From NCBI GenBank assembly GCA_001673575.1, contig LZME01000103.1, positions 1 to 35,880 of the forward strand: DNA of 35,880 nucleotides, written 5' to 3'. The notes beneath the pieces were generated by a model. The model did no database searches. It was not told the origin of the DNA and saw only the letters and a program-made list of their open reading frames with translations. Position numbers and translations under genes: made by a program. Below, one piece after another: positions 7,632 through 18,600 of the stretch (its first letter is position 1; each line of letters opens with the position of its first letter). Source of the stretch: Mycolicibacter heraklionensis. GTDB lineage: Bacteria > Actinomycetota > Actinomycetes > Mycobacteriales > Mycobacteriaceae.

Positions 7632-8510
7632 GTGGCACGCAACCGAGTAGCTCAGACGGCCTACGGCCCGATGGTGTTGGCGGCCATCGAGCACCACGAG
7701 CCACCCGGACAACGCCTGTTCGACGACGACCTGGCGACACCGTTCTTGCCCGCCGGCATGCGCTGGTTGGTGGCGGCCACGCGGCCCGCGCCGCTGCGAC
7801 GGTGGTTCATCGCCGCGATGGAGCGCTCCGGGCCGGGCCTGTGGGTCAACCTGACCTGCCGCAAGCGTTTCATCGCCGACCGCGTCGACGAGGCGGTCGG
7901 CGAGCACGTCGCGAAAATCCAGGCCGTGGTGATCCTCGGCGCCGGCCTGGACACCCTCGCCTACCGACTCGCCCGGCGCAGCCCCATCCCGGTGTTCGAG
8001 GTGGATCAGCCGGTCAACATCGCCCGCAAGGCCGCCACCGTGCGCCGGGTACTCGGCGGCCTGCCACTGTCGGTACGGCTGGTGGCACTGGACTTCGCAC
8101 GCGACGACGTGCTGACCACCCTCGTCGAGCACGGTTACCGAACGGCGTCCCGCACGTTCTTCGTATGGGAAGGCGTGACCCAATATCTGAGCGATGCCGC
8201 CGTCCGCAGCACCCTCGAGGGGCTGCGCCCGGCGGCATCGGGCAGCCGGCTGGTGTTCACCTACGTCCGGCGCGATTTCATCGACGGCACGAATCTGTAC
8301 GGGTCCCCGACGTTGTATCGCAGGATGGTCAACAAGCTCTGGCATTTCGGCCTGCAGCCTGACGAGGTGGCGGATTTTCTTGCCGAATACGGCTGGCGAT
8401 TGATCGAGCAGGCCGGACCCGAACAGTTCCTCCAGCGCTATGTCGAGCCCACCGGCCGCCGTCTGGGCGCGAGTGACCTGGAGTGGTCGGTGTACGCCGA
8501 AAAGCTCTGA
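7632..8510 (+). CDS. SAM-dependent methyltransferase, TIGR00027/LCMT-like family
   Basis: A 292-aa class I methyltransferase of the group expanded in mycobacteria and related to leucine carboxyl methyltransferases. The SAM-binding glycine loop is VVILGAGLDTLAYRLA, followed by the acidic end of the next strand in FEVDQP, and FFVWEGVTQYL is the typical post-loop family motif. Position matches Rv2751. GTG 7632 has GAGG seven bases upstream and lies four bases after the SDR stop, so it closes the three-gene operon. In this family the acceptor is unknown, and nothing here identifies it. Confidence 0.87.
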   Translation: MARNRVAQTAYGPMVLAAIEHHEPPGQRLFDDDLATPFLPAGMRWLVAATRPAPLRRWFIAAMERSGPGLWVNLTCRKRFIADRVDEAVGEHVAKIQAVVILGAGLDTLAYRLARRSPIPVFEVDQPVNIARKAATVRRVLGGLPLSVRLVALDFARDDVLTTLVEHGYRTASRTFFVWEGVTQYLSDAAVRSTLEGLRPAASGSRLVFTYVRRDFIDGTNLYGSPTLYRRMVNKLWHFGLQPDEVADFLAEYGWRLIEQAGPEQFLQRYVEPTGRRLGASDLEWSVYAEKL

Positions 8511-8525
8511 GCCGGCCGACTCAGA
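8506..8525. terminator. possible hairpin between convergent genes
   Basis: TCTGAG (8506-8511) and CTCAGA (8520-8525) flank an 8-base GC loop. The stem includes the stops of the methyltransferase and RNase J genes. There is no following T-run, so a terminator role is only possible. Confidence 0.3.
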
Positions 8526-10197
8526 CCTCGATCACCGTCGGCACGATCATCGGCTGACGCCGGTAGACCTCGCCCACCCATTTGCCCACCGTGCGGCGTA
8601 CCGCCTGAGCGATCCGGGCGGGATCGGTGACCTGCTCTGCGGCAAGGGATTCCAGCTCCGCCTCGACCTTGCGGGCCACCGGCTCCAGGGCCTTGGGGTC
8701 TTCGGAGAAACCGCGCGAGTGCAGGTGCGGCGGGGCCACCGGTTTGCCGGTCCCGCGGCGCACCACCACCGTCACCGCGACGAATCCGCTGGACAGGATC
8801 AACCGCTCCCCCAGCGTCGCATCGCCGACATCGCCGTCGACGAGCCCGTCGACGAACATCTTGCCGGTCGGCACCGCCCCTGCGATGCGTGCCTGCCCGG
8901 CGACCAGGTCGACACTGACCCCGTTCTCGGCCAACAGGATCGATTCCTCCGGCACCCCGGTACGGACGGCCAGCGCGGCGTTGGCGCGCATCATCCGCCA
9001 GGTGCCGTGTACCGGCATCACATTGCGGGGCCGAATTCCGTTGTAGAGGAACAGTAGTTCGCCGGAGTAGGCGTGCCCGGAAACGTGAACGCGCGCCTGG
9101 GCATTGGTGACCACCCGGGCACCGATCTTGGCCAGTGCGTCCATCACCCCGTAGACGGCTTCCTCGTTGCCGGGAATCAGCGACGACGACAGCACCACCA
9201 GATCGCCGGCGGTCAGCGTGATGGACCGGTGCTCGCCGCGCGACATCCGCGACAGCGCCGACAGCGGTTCGCCCTGAGTACCGGTGGTGACCAGCACCAC
9301 CTTCTCCGGCGGCATCATCTCAGCGGCGCCGATGTCGACCAGGTCCGAGTCCGCCACCCGCAGGAAGCCCAGGTCCTTGGCGATGCCCATGTTGCGGACC
9401 ATCGAGCGGCCGACGAACGCGACCCGGCGACCCAGGGCGACCGCGGCGTCGACGATCTGCTGGACCCGGTCCACGTTCGAGGCGAAGCAGGCCACGATCA
9501 CCCGGCCCTCGGCGCCACGGATCAGCCGGTGCAGGGTGGGACCGACCTCGCTCTCGCTGGGGCCGACACCGGGAATCTCGGCATTGGTCGAGTCGCACAG
9601 GAATAGGTCCACACCCTTGTCGCCCAGGCGGGACATCCCGGGCAGGTCGGTGGGCCGCCCGTCCGGGGGCAGTTGGTCGAGCTTGATGTCGCCGGTGTGC
9701 AGCACGGTGCCCGCGCCGGTGTGCACCGCGATCGCCAGCGCATCCGGGATGGAGTGATTCACCGCGAAGTACTCGCATTCGAACACTCCGTGGGTGCTGC
9801 GCTGACCTTCCGCCACCTGGACGAAGACCGGCTTGATGCGGTGTTCGCGGCACTTGGCGGCGACCAGGGCCAGGGTGAACTTCGAACCGACCACCGGAAT
9901 GTCGGCCCGCAGTTTGAGCAGGAACGGGATCGCGCCGATGTGGTCCTCGTGGGCGTGGGTCAGCACCAGCGCCTCGACGTCGTCGAGCCGGTCTTGGATG
10001 TGGCGGATGTCCGGCAGGATCAGGTCGACGCCGGGCTCGTCGTGGCCCGGGAACAGCACCCCGCAGTCGATGATCAGCAGCCGGCCGAGGTGCTCGAAAA
10101 CGGTCATGTTGCGGCCGATTTCGCTGATACCGCCGAGCGCGGTGACGCGCAGCCCGCCTTCGGTCAGTGGACCCGGCGGTAGGAGATCTTCAGTCAC
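8521..10197 (-). CDS. rnj: ribonuclease J (metallo-beta-lactamase/beta-CASP RNase)
   Basis: A 558-aa RNase J, an RNA-processing and decay enzyme with 5'-exonuclease and endonuclease activity. The metal-binding signature is LTHAHEDHIGAI, giving H81, H83, D85 and H86 counted from GTG 10197. The beta-CASP domain follows, with HTGDIKLDQ and SGHAYSGEL as later motifs, then a C-terminal domain rich in charged residues. The remembered length of M. tuberculosis RNase J (Rv2752c) is also 558 aa, which supports the GTG start; AGG lies about seven bases upstream. It starts seven bases after dapA, as in other mycobacteria, so dapA and rnj are probably co-transcribed. Confidence 0.95.
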   Translation of the reverse strand: MTEDLLPPGPLTEGGLRVTALGGISEIGRNMTVFEHLGRLLIIDCGVLFPGHDEPGVDLILPDIRHIQDRLDDVEALVLTHAHEDHIGAIPFLLKLRADIPVVGSKFTLALVAAKCREHRIKPVFVQVAEGQRSTHGVFECEYFAVNHSIPDALAIAVHTGAGTVLHTGDIKLDQLPPDGRPTDLPGMSRLGDKGVDLFLCDSTNAEIPGVGPSESEVGPTLHRLIRGAEGRVIVACFASNVDRVQQIVDAAVALGRRVAFVGRSMVRNMGIAKDLGFLRVADSDLVDIGAAEMMPPEKVVLVTTGTQGEPLSALSRMSRGEHRSITLTAGDLVVLSSSLIPGNEEAVYGVMDALAKIGARVVTNAQARVHVSGHAYSGELLFLYNGIRPRNVMPVHGTWRMMRANAALAVRTGVPEESILLAENGVSVDLVAGQARIAGAVPTGKMFVDGLVDGDVGDATLGERLILSSGFVAVTVVVRRGTGKPVAPPHLHSRGFSEDPKALEPVARKVEAELESLAAEQVTDPARIAQAVRRTVGKWVGEVYRRQPMIVPTVIEV

Positions 10198-10204
10198 CCG
10201 CACC

Positions 10205-11905
<1,701 letters not shown>

Positions 11906-11923
11906 AGGCGTGCCCGGCCGGTC

Positions 11924-12973
11924 TCAGCGCCACCGCGCCCACACGTAGGGCACCAGCGACCGCAGGAACTCCAGATCCGGGCCGGGGCGGGCGTCGGCGA
12001 AGGCCCGCTCGAAGTACTCCTGGGCCGCCAGCAGAATGCCCTCGGCGTACTGGCGGGTGAACGCGATGCTGCCGTAGTCGTCCATCAGGCTGCGCACCTG
12101 CTGCACCAGCGCCGCCGAGCGCTGTGATCGACTGCGGAGCAGGTAGTCCGCCAGCAGGTCTCGGTCGGGCCTCCGCGCCACGGACAACAGGTGGACCAGC
12201 GGCAGCGTCCGCTTGCCTTCGTAGAGATCGCCCAGGATCTCCTTGCCGTAGATCCGTTCGTCGCCGATCAGGTTCAGCAGGTCATCGCGGATCTGAAACG
12301 CGGCGCCGAAATGAAAGCCGAATCGCACCAGCGGCCCCAGCTCGGCGGTACCCCGCGATCCCACCATCGCCCCCACCCGCAGCGGATGGATGGTGGTGTA
12401 CCAGCAGGTCTTGTGCAGGATCAGGTTCAGGTAGTCCTCTGGCCGCAGGTCGTCGATGTTGTCGGCCTGCCAGCCCACTTCGATCGCCTGCCCCTCCAGG
12501 GTCCGTAGCGCCATGATGTCGAATTCGGCCCACACCAATTCGGCCAGATCCCGGTCCAGCTGCCGGGTCGCCCGCCGCAGTACCTGGCCGGCGACCAATG
12601 CCAACGCATCGCCGGCGTTGATCGCCGTCGCCATGCCGTACATGGCACCCAAAGTAGGTCTCCCCCGGCGCATTTCACTGCCATCGGCGATGTCGTCGTG
12701 TACCAGGAAGGCGTTGTGCAGCAACTCGATCGCCACAGCCATACCCAGTAACGCGTCGGTGTCCGCGCCGAAGGCCCGGCCGGCCGACAGGCACAGTGCG
12801 GGCCGCAGCGCCTTACCCGGTCGCTGGGGGTACGCCCGCAGCGGTGCATACAGCCACTTGGCGGGCTCACCGTCGGGCAGCGCGTCGAGCATCGAGCGGC
12901 GGACGATCCTGGCGACCTCGCTCAAGCGCTCATCGACCGCGACCACCGATTCGCGGTCGGCGATCTCGGTCAC
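11924..12973 (-). CDS. polyprenyl diphosphate synthase (trans-isoprenyl synthase family)
   Basis: A 349-aa all-helical isoprenyl diphosphate synthase that would add isopentenyl diphosphate units to an allylic primer. The first Asp-rich motif is [16 protein letters not shown] (near residue 112), the second is [13 protein letters not shown], and GKALRPALC and [11 protein letters not shown] are further family motifs. The residue before the first Asp motif that sets chain length cannot be read reliably, so C15, C20 or longer products are all possible. GTG 12973 overlaps the stop of the upstream 221-aa gene by four bases (GTGA), so translation is coupled. The open frame continues upstream to 13012. 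Its link with the desaturase-like flavoprotein in the divergent operon suggests isoprenoid chemistry. Confidence 0.88.
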   Translation of the reverse strand: MTEIADRESVVAVDERLSEVARIVRRSMLDALPDGEPAKWLYAPLRAYPQRPGKALRPALCLSAGRAFGADTDALLGMAVAIELLHNAFLVHDDIADGSEMRRGRPTLGAMYGMATAINAGDALALVAGQVLRRATRQLDRDLAELVWAEFDIMALRTLEGQAIEVGWQADNIDDLRPEDYLNLILHKTCWYTTIHPLRVGAMVGSRGTAELGPLVRFGFHFGAAFQIRDDLLNLIGDERIYGKEILGDLYEGKRTLPLVHLLSVARRPDRDLLADYLLRSRSQRSAALVQQVRSLMDDYGSIAFTRQYAEGILLAAQEYFERAFADARPGPDLEFLRSLVPYVWARWR

Positions 12974-13635
12974 GGTTCCTGCGCCGCGACGACGAGCACC
13001 ACCGGCAGCCACAGGTCGGGATAGCCGACCGCCAGGAGGGTGCCACGATAGGTGCCCGGGCAGACCTGGGGGTCGACGTCGACGGTGATCTGCACGCCGC
13101 GGCTGGACCGGCGCGGCATCGGCACCGCGGCGGGCTCGACCCGCACGGCATCAGGCTCGATCACCTGGCCACCATGACCGAGCAGCTCGCTGCAGCGCAG
13201 CCGGACCTCCGCGCGGTCGGCGCTCTCCCGGTTGTGCAACCACACCTCGCCGGTGGCCGAGCCGGAGCCGGTGACACACAGCGCCAAGGCGTCCTTGGAC
13301 GCCGGATTGTTGACGTCCAGCCCAACGGACCCACCGTCGCCGGCCGGCCGCGCCGGCAGCGACCGAAGCAGGAACTGCCCGGTCATCGACCACCAGGCCC
13401 GCGTCAGCTGCTCCCATTCCGACAGCCCGGCTGGATCGGCACCGTTGCCGCCGTTGCCAGAGCCGCGATCCGGCGAGATCTCGGCCGCTTGGGCGAATCG
13501 ATCGATGATTCGGCGAGCCGCCCGGAAGCCTTCGGCCTGGATGGCACTGAGGGCACGCGCATTCGCCGCGGGATCAAAAATTGACGCCCACGGTAAATCG
13601 TCGATAGTGCCATCGTCGAACGTTTTGTCAGCCAC
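12970..13635 (-). CDS. helical plus beta-sandwich protein of unknown function (221 aa)
   Basis: I do not recognise a named family. The first 100 or so residues look helical, with ANARALSAIQAEGFRAARRI and SEWEQLTRAWWSMTGQFLL resembling the amphipathic helices of phasin-like proteins. A low-complexity GSGNGGNGAD linker separates them. The second half reads as a beta-sandwich, ending in PGTYRGTLLAVGYPDLWLPV. The 169-aa protein of the divergent operon has the same layout and ends in SGTYRGSVRLT, so the two look distantly related. GTG 13635 has a strong AAGGAGG site (13642-13648) six bases upstream. Its stop overlaps the prenyl synthase start. No signal peptide or membrane segment is seen. A scaffold or lipid-binding role is speculation. 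Confidence 0.75.
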   Translation of the reverse strand: MADKTFDDGTIDDLPWASIFDPAANARALSAIQAEGFRAARRIIDRFAQAAEISPDRGSGNGGNGADPAGLSEWEQLTRAWWSMTGQFLLRSLPARPAGDGGSVGLDVNNPASKDALALCVTGSGSATGEVWLHNRESADRAEVRLRCSELLGHGGQVIEPDAVRVEPAAVPMPRRSSRGVQITVDVDPQVCPGTYRGTLLAVGYPDLWLPVVLVVAAQEP

Positions 13636-13673
13636 CGATTCCCTCCTTAAGGAAATCAGCCTTACTCTGCCAA

Positions 13674-13679
13674 AAAATA
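13674..13679 (-). promoter_or_regulatory. predicted -10 box for the minus-strand arm of the divergent block
   Basis: TATTTT on the minus strand fits TANNNT. Transcription starting near 13667 would give a leader of about 32 bases carrying the AAGGAGG site. The surrounding sequence is AT-rich compared with the genes around it. Confidence 0.4.
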
Positions 13680-13682
13680 CGC

Positions 13683-13700
13683 ATTGCCAAGCTTGCCGAT
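13683..13700. promoter_or_regulatory. imperfect dyad between divergent promoters (candidate operator)
   Basis: An 18-bp dyad, ATTGCCAAGCTTGCCGAT, matches its own complement at 14 of 18 positions around a perfect CAAGCTTG core. It lies between the two predicted -10 boxes and covers the possible -35 region of the plus-strand promoter (TTGCCG at 13693-13698), so one bound regulator could control both operons. Confidence 0.4.
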
Positions 13701-13717
13701 AAACGACCCGAACGCCG

Positions 13718-13723
13718 TATAAT
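13718..13723 (+). promoter_or_regulatory. consensus -10 box for the plus-strand arm of the divergent block
   Basis: TATAAT, a perfect -10 consensus, lies 30 bp before the ATG at 13753. A TTGCCG at 13693-13698 is a possible -35 element at a 19-bp spacing. The predicted leader of about 23 bases carries GGAGG at 13744-13748. Confidence 0.6.
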
Positions 13724-13752
13724 ACCTGCTTATTCGGGAGATCGGAGGCCCA

Positions 13753-15150
13753 ATGGTGGCGACCGATATGGCAACTGCGTCTCAATCTCTGTTGGCGCTT
13801 TACGGCGCTCTCGATCAAGCGGTCACCAACACCGGAGACCCGGAAATCGAAGCCACCGTCGAGCGTTATCTTCCGGGCAGCACCGGGGTGAATGCCGGGT
13901 GGTACGAAGAATTGCTCGGCTTCCTGGCCAGTCTGGATCACCGAGAGGTGGACGCTCCCGCGGTTCCCGATCTGGGCCAGGCGTTGACGACCCTGCAAAC
14001 CGGGAACGGATCTGCGACAGACGCACAGTCACAGCCGCTGACCGCGGTGCAGTTGTCCCGCTTGGTTTTCGCGATCGGGGCCCTGAGCCACCTGCCGCAG
14101 TACTACCCGCCCGACCGGTGGGATGAACAGTTCGCTGCTACCTTGACCAGCGTTGGCGCCTCGCACGGTAGTGATCTGCTCAGCCTGCTACGACGCGCCT
14201 TCCACGATCGCTCCGACTGGCCGGACGTCATGCACATCGCTGTCAGTGCGGGCTTGATCCGCACCGATGTCGCCGCGGTGCCGCTGTGCCAAGCCAAACC
14301 CAAAATCGTCCGCGGCCGACTGTGCGTCGTGTACCACACCGAATTCACCAGCACCGCAGTGTCACTCGACGAATTGAAGAACGTCGTCGACCCACTCAAC
14401 TGGCATCGCTGCCTGCCGTTCTTCTGCGACATGCAGGGCTGGCCCGCCCGCCCGGATGGTTGGTGCCGGGTACTCGAACATTGCAGCACCACCTGCCCGA
14501 TCGCCGGGACACCGCAGCTGGTGACACCGCTGAAGTACTGGAAGAGCGCCGGCGTCGAGGGCCAGCCATCGGAGCCGACCGCGTGCGTCGATTTCGCACT
14601 CGACGACGATCCGGCAACCGGTGAGCACGGCGACGGCCGGATGGTGATCGACGAGGGCTTCATCAGGATGACCGCAACCGACGGCGATCCGGCCCGGCCC
14701 GGCGTGCGGGTGCGCACCAGAAAGGTCGCCGGGTTCCGGAACCTCGGTTGGGTTCCGGCGGCGATCTTCGGCTGCGTGATGGGATACGGCGATCAGGGCG
14801 TGGAGCTGCTGCTCGGAGGTGTGGCCAAGCGCGCCCAGGCCGGCGGAAAGGGCTGGACCGATTGGGAGCCGTCGGCGCCGGAAAAGATCGCGGGCGTCGC
14901 GGCGGCCCGGACTCCGCCGGGAACGAGTGACGACACCGCCCAGCGCGCCGTGCAGCTGGCCGTCGAGATGGCCAACCAGTGCATCGACGACATCTCCGGC
15001 AGGAGCGCGGCCCTGGCCGCCAAGTGGGCTACCGGCGCGACGCCCCTCGAAGAATCGCTAACCTTCGCCACCGATCTGGCGGCCCGGCTTGCCTGCGATC
15101 CCTGGCGTTATCTGGATCGCCTGCGCGCCGACCTAGGAGGCGGACGATGA
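13753..15150 (+). CDS. 465-aa cysteine-rich protein of unknown function, possible START/SRPBCC-like core
   Basis: Not recognised as a named family. Residues 1-165 look helical. From about 190 to 355 strands and motifs suggest a START/SRPBCC-like lipid-binding fold: VVDPLNWHRCLPFFCDM, then ACVDFALDDD, DEGFIRMTATD and VRVRTRKVAGFRNLGW; this fold call is tentative. Five cysteines cluster between residues 220 and 248 (C220, C225, C238, C244, C248), which could bind metal or form disulfides. The C-terminus (about 380-465) is helical and alanine-rich. No signal peptide is seen. ATG 13753 follows GGAGG by four bases; GTG 13756 is also possible. Its stop overlaps the next gene (ATGA), so it is the first gene of a coupled four-gene operon. 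Confidence 0.8.
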   Translation: MVATDMATASQSLLALYGALDQAVTNTGDPEIEATVERYLPGSTGVNAGWYEELLGFLASLDHREVDAPAVPDLGQALTTLQTGNGSATDAQSQPLTAVQLSRLVFAIGALSHLPQYYPPDRWDEQFAATLTSVGASHGSDLLSLLRRAFHDRSDWPDVMHIAVSAGLIRTDVAAVPLCQAKPKIVRGRLCVVYHTEFTSTAVSLDELKNVVDPLNWHRCLPFFCDMQGWPARPDGWCRVLEHCSTTCPIAGTPQLVTPLKYWKSAGVEGQPSEPTACVDFALDDDPATGEHGDGRMVIDEGFIRMTATDGDPARPGVRVRTRKVAGFRNLGWVPAAIFGCVMGYGDQGVELLLGGVAKRAQAGGKGWTDWEPSAPEKIAGVAAARTPPGTSDDTAQRAVQLAVEMANQCIDDISGRSAALAAKWATGATPLEESLTFATDLAARLACDPWRYLDRLRADLGGGR

Positions 15151-15656
15151 CCGATGCCGCCGGCTGGATCACCCAGTACGCCACAACCTCACAGCGCCTG
15201 GTGAACGAGACGGGCAAGCTCATGCAGCAGGTCGACCACCAGATCCGCAACGGCACATACGGTTCCGAACAGGTCGCCAAGACGGCCAACCAGCTTCTCA
15301 ATCTGGCGATAACCACAAGCCTTGAGTGGTCCCAGGCGGTGTTCTCGTTCTGGAGCCCGCCGACAACCGACGCAGTGGAACTGTCCGAGTTCATCGAAGT
15401 CGAACCCGACAGCGACTGCGAGCGAGTGCTGTCGGTCGCCAAACCCTTCCGTCGGCTCGGCGCTGAATCCGATGTGATCGGCGCGCAGTCACTGGTATTC
15501 GTGCCGGGGATCCTGCGTGTCCACGCGGCCCGTTTCCGAGTCGGTATCAAAGGGCAGAACTATTACAGCGGCACCTATCGGGGCAGCGTCCGGCTCACCA
15601 GTGTGCGGGACGGGGTTTCGCGGCGCCACGAGATGGACGTCACCGTCGACCTGTGA
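15147..15656 (+). CDS. helical plus beta-sandwich protein of unknown function (169 aa)
   Basis: No named family recognised. Residues 1-68 look like amphipathic helices (RLVNETGKLMQQVDHQIRNG, then LLNLAITTSLEWSQAVFSFW). The rest appears to be beta-strands, with RVHAARFRVGIKG and YYSGTYRGSVRLTSV near the end. The helical-then-beta layout and the GTYRG motif near the C-terminus are shared with the 221-aa protein in the divergent operon, so they may be related partners. ATG 15147 overlaps the upstream stop and has TAGGAGG at 15134-15140. Its own stop overlaps the cyclase start (GTGA). No signal peptide or membrane segment is seen. Confidence 0.78.
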   Translation: MTDAAGWITQYATTSQRLVNETGKLMQQVDHQIRNGTYGSEQVAKTANQLLNLAITTSLEWSQAVFSFWSPPTTDAVELSEFIEVEPDSDCERVLSVAKPFRRLGAESDVIGAQSLVFVPGILRVHAARFRVGIKGQNYYSGTYRGSVRLTSVRDGVSRRHEMDVTVDL

Positions 15657-18600
15657 CCATGTCCGAGCCCCCGAACACGATCGACGAATTGCTTGATCAC
15701 GCAGTGCAAGCAATCAACACCGGCGACCGCATGACCGCCAGTGCGCTGGCCGAGCAGGTGCTCACCATCGACGGGGATAACCAAGACGCCGAAGACCTGC
15801 TCGCCTCACCGGCGGTAGGCGGCGACGTACTTCGGCGGATGACAATACTTTTCGCCGACGTCGTGGACTCGACCGCGCTGTCCACCCGGATCGAGCCGGA
15901 AACCTACCGCACGGTGATCGGCCGCTACCGCCAGCAGGTCAACGCTGTTATCGACCGCTACGAGGGCCACGTGTCCTCCACCAAGGGCGACGGGCTGCTT
16001 GCGGTGTTCGGACATCCCAAAGCGCACGAGAACGACGTACGACGAGCGGTCCAGGCCGGCCTGGACATCACCCGGGACGTGGCCGCGCTCAGCGAGCGCG
16101 TGCGATCACGGTTCGGCTTCGACATCTCAGTACGGGTGGGCGTACACCGAGGCCTGGTCTACCTCGACGTCGCCCAAGACGACGTGTACGGGCTGGGCGC
16201 CAATCTGGCGGCCCGGGTCGCCAGCTTGGCTCCTCCGGGTTGCGTCGTAGTGTCCTCGGCGATCGCACCGCTGGTGACCGGGCACTTCGAGCTCGATGCT
16301 CAGGCAGCCCAACCGGTCAAAGGCATCGCCGAGCCGGTCGAACATTATCGGGTCATCGAGGAACGCATCGGCCGGACGCGCACCCCGTTGCGGCCTCTGG
16401 TCGGCCGAGACCTCGAGCTGACACATCTGCAGAATGCCTGGAATCAGGCCAAACAGGGCAGGCTCACTACTCCTGGGGTCTGCTTCAGTGGCGAGGCCGG
16501 CATGGGCAAGAGCCGGTTGGCTACCGCCGCAGCGGATCTGGCCGAGCAGGCCGGCAGACCGGCCCTCGCACTGATCGGATCACCGTTTCAGGCCGAAGCG
16601 GGCCTCTACCCGATCCGCGCCCTGCTGGAGCAACGGTGCGGGATCGAGCGGACCACCGCCCCGGCCGCCCGGATGCGGCTACTCGAAGATGAGTTGCAGT
16701 CGCGGGGTTTTGAGCCGGCTGCCGCCGTCCCGCTATTAGCGCCGGTGTTGGGCATCGCGGCCGAGCACGGTTACCAACCAGTGCAGGCCGAGGGCACCAA
16801 GCTCTACCAACAGATCATCGAGGCCATCGTCGGATACCTGCAGGCCTGCGCCGGTTCCGGTCCGGCCGTGGTGCTGGCCGAAGACCTGCAATGGTTCGAT
16901 GCATCGACACTCGACGTCATCGCGGCCCTACTCGGGGCCAACACCGGCAGGCTGCTCGTGGTGCTCACCGCACGCGACGCGCACCCGCTTCGCGCCGTAG
17001 CGGCGCCCATCGAGGTGTTCGACCTCGCACCATTGACCCCGGAAGAAACCGACCAGCTGATCGCCGCGTTGGATCCGGCCTTGTCCGGTGACGAGCGGGC
17101 CGAAGTGCAGCACCGCTGCGACGGTGTGCCCCTTTACATCGAGGAGGTGGTCGCCAAATTCCACGAGCAGCCCACCGATGCGGCCGGCTGGGCGCGGGCC
17201 CCCGACGCGCTCTACGAGCCACTGTTTTCACGGCTTCGGGCCAGCGACACCACCATTCAGGTCGTCGAAGCCGCCGCCACCATCGGCCGCGAATTTGACC
17301 GGGCCATCCTGGCCAGTGTCGTCGAGATGACCGAGACCGGCCTCGACGAAGCCATCCAGGCCCTGGCGGCCGCGCGGGTCTTTCTCCCGGCGGCCAAGGA
17401 CCGCTGGCGCTTTCGTCACGAGTTGCTCCGTGAAGTCGCCTACGAGCTGCCACCGCCCAGCGTGCGCCGCACCCTGCACGGCCGGGCCGCCGACGCGATC
17501 GTCGCCACGTCGGACAACCCCGACTGGCACCTGGTGGCGCTGCACTACGAACACGCGCAGCGTTTCGACGCAGCTGCCGACGCCCACCGACGGGCAGCAT
17601 CCGATGCCCGGCTTCGAGGCGCCATCAACGAGGCCCGCGCCAACCTGACCCGCGCCATCATCCAGATCGAACGGGCGACACCCGCCCCGGCCCGTGACGG
17701 ATGCGAGACCAACCTCCGCCTGGAGCGTGCGTTTCTCACCACGGCGGTGAACGGACCCCTGTATCCCGAGGTCTCCGCAGATCTCGAACGCTGCCTGCAG
17801 CTTGCCAACACCAGCCTGCGCGAGGAGGACCGTTCGGCGACCCTGGCCACCCTCTGGGCCTACTACCTGACGCGAGGCGACCTCCGCCGATGCCTGCAAC
17901 TGGCCAAGTCGAGCCGATTGGCCGGACAGAGCTGGTTTCGGTCCGCGTACGGCACCGCCGCATTGTTCGGCGGGGACTTCAACAACGCCCGCTCGGCCCT
18001 GGAACTGGTCGCTGGCGTGCTCGCCGCTACCAAGATCGACTATGAATCGGTGTATTACATTCCCTGCGACCCGATCACCTCGGTGCACACTCATCTGGCG
18101 CTGACCCGCTTCGTCCAGGGTGATCTCGCGGGCGCCGAAGACCAGCTGGCTGCGACGGTGCGTCGGGTGGCCCGTCTCGGTTTCCCGCAGGGCCCTTTCA
18201 GCCTTGGCTACCAACGGTTCTACCAGATCTGGATGGCCATCGAGACCGGGCAACTGGACCTCGCCACCGACATCGCCGACGAATCCGCGGTGCAGGTAGA
18301 ACGTCATGGCTTCGAGTACGCGGCGATGTTGGTTGCCATCCAGCGGGCCACCATCCGCGCCATGTCGGCGCTCTCTGTCTGCGGAGGCCACCCGGGGGCG
18401 TTACAACCTCACATCGACGCGATGTCAAGGATCGTCGATAAATTCGGCGAAACCGAGTGGAACATCTTCGCCAGCTTCTACCACGCGGTCCTGGCACGGC
18501 TGCTGATCGCCGCGGGCCGGATGCGACCGGCACGCGAACGCCTCGCCGCGGCGCTGCAGGCGGCCGACGACACCGGCGTGAACTTCTACCGCGCAGAACT

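Noticed and set aside
11924..12973. Polyprenyl synthase as part of a standard carotenoid cluster
   Set aside because: No phytoene synthase or lycopene cyclase is nearby, and the flavoprotein is much longer than CrtI desaturases.
12973..13012. Upstream extension of the polyprenyl synthase to 13012
   Set aside because: The extra residues are low-complexity Arg/Gly/Ala and lie inside the upstream gene; the GTGA overlap gives a better start.
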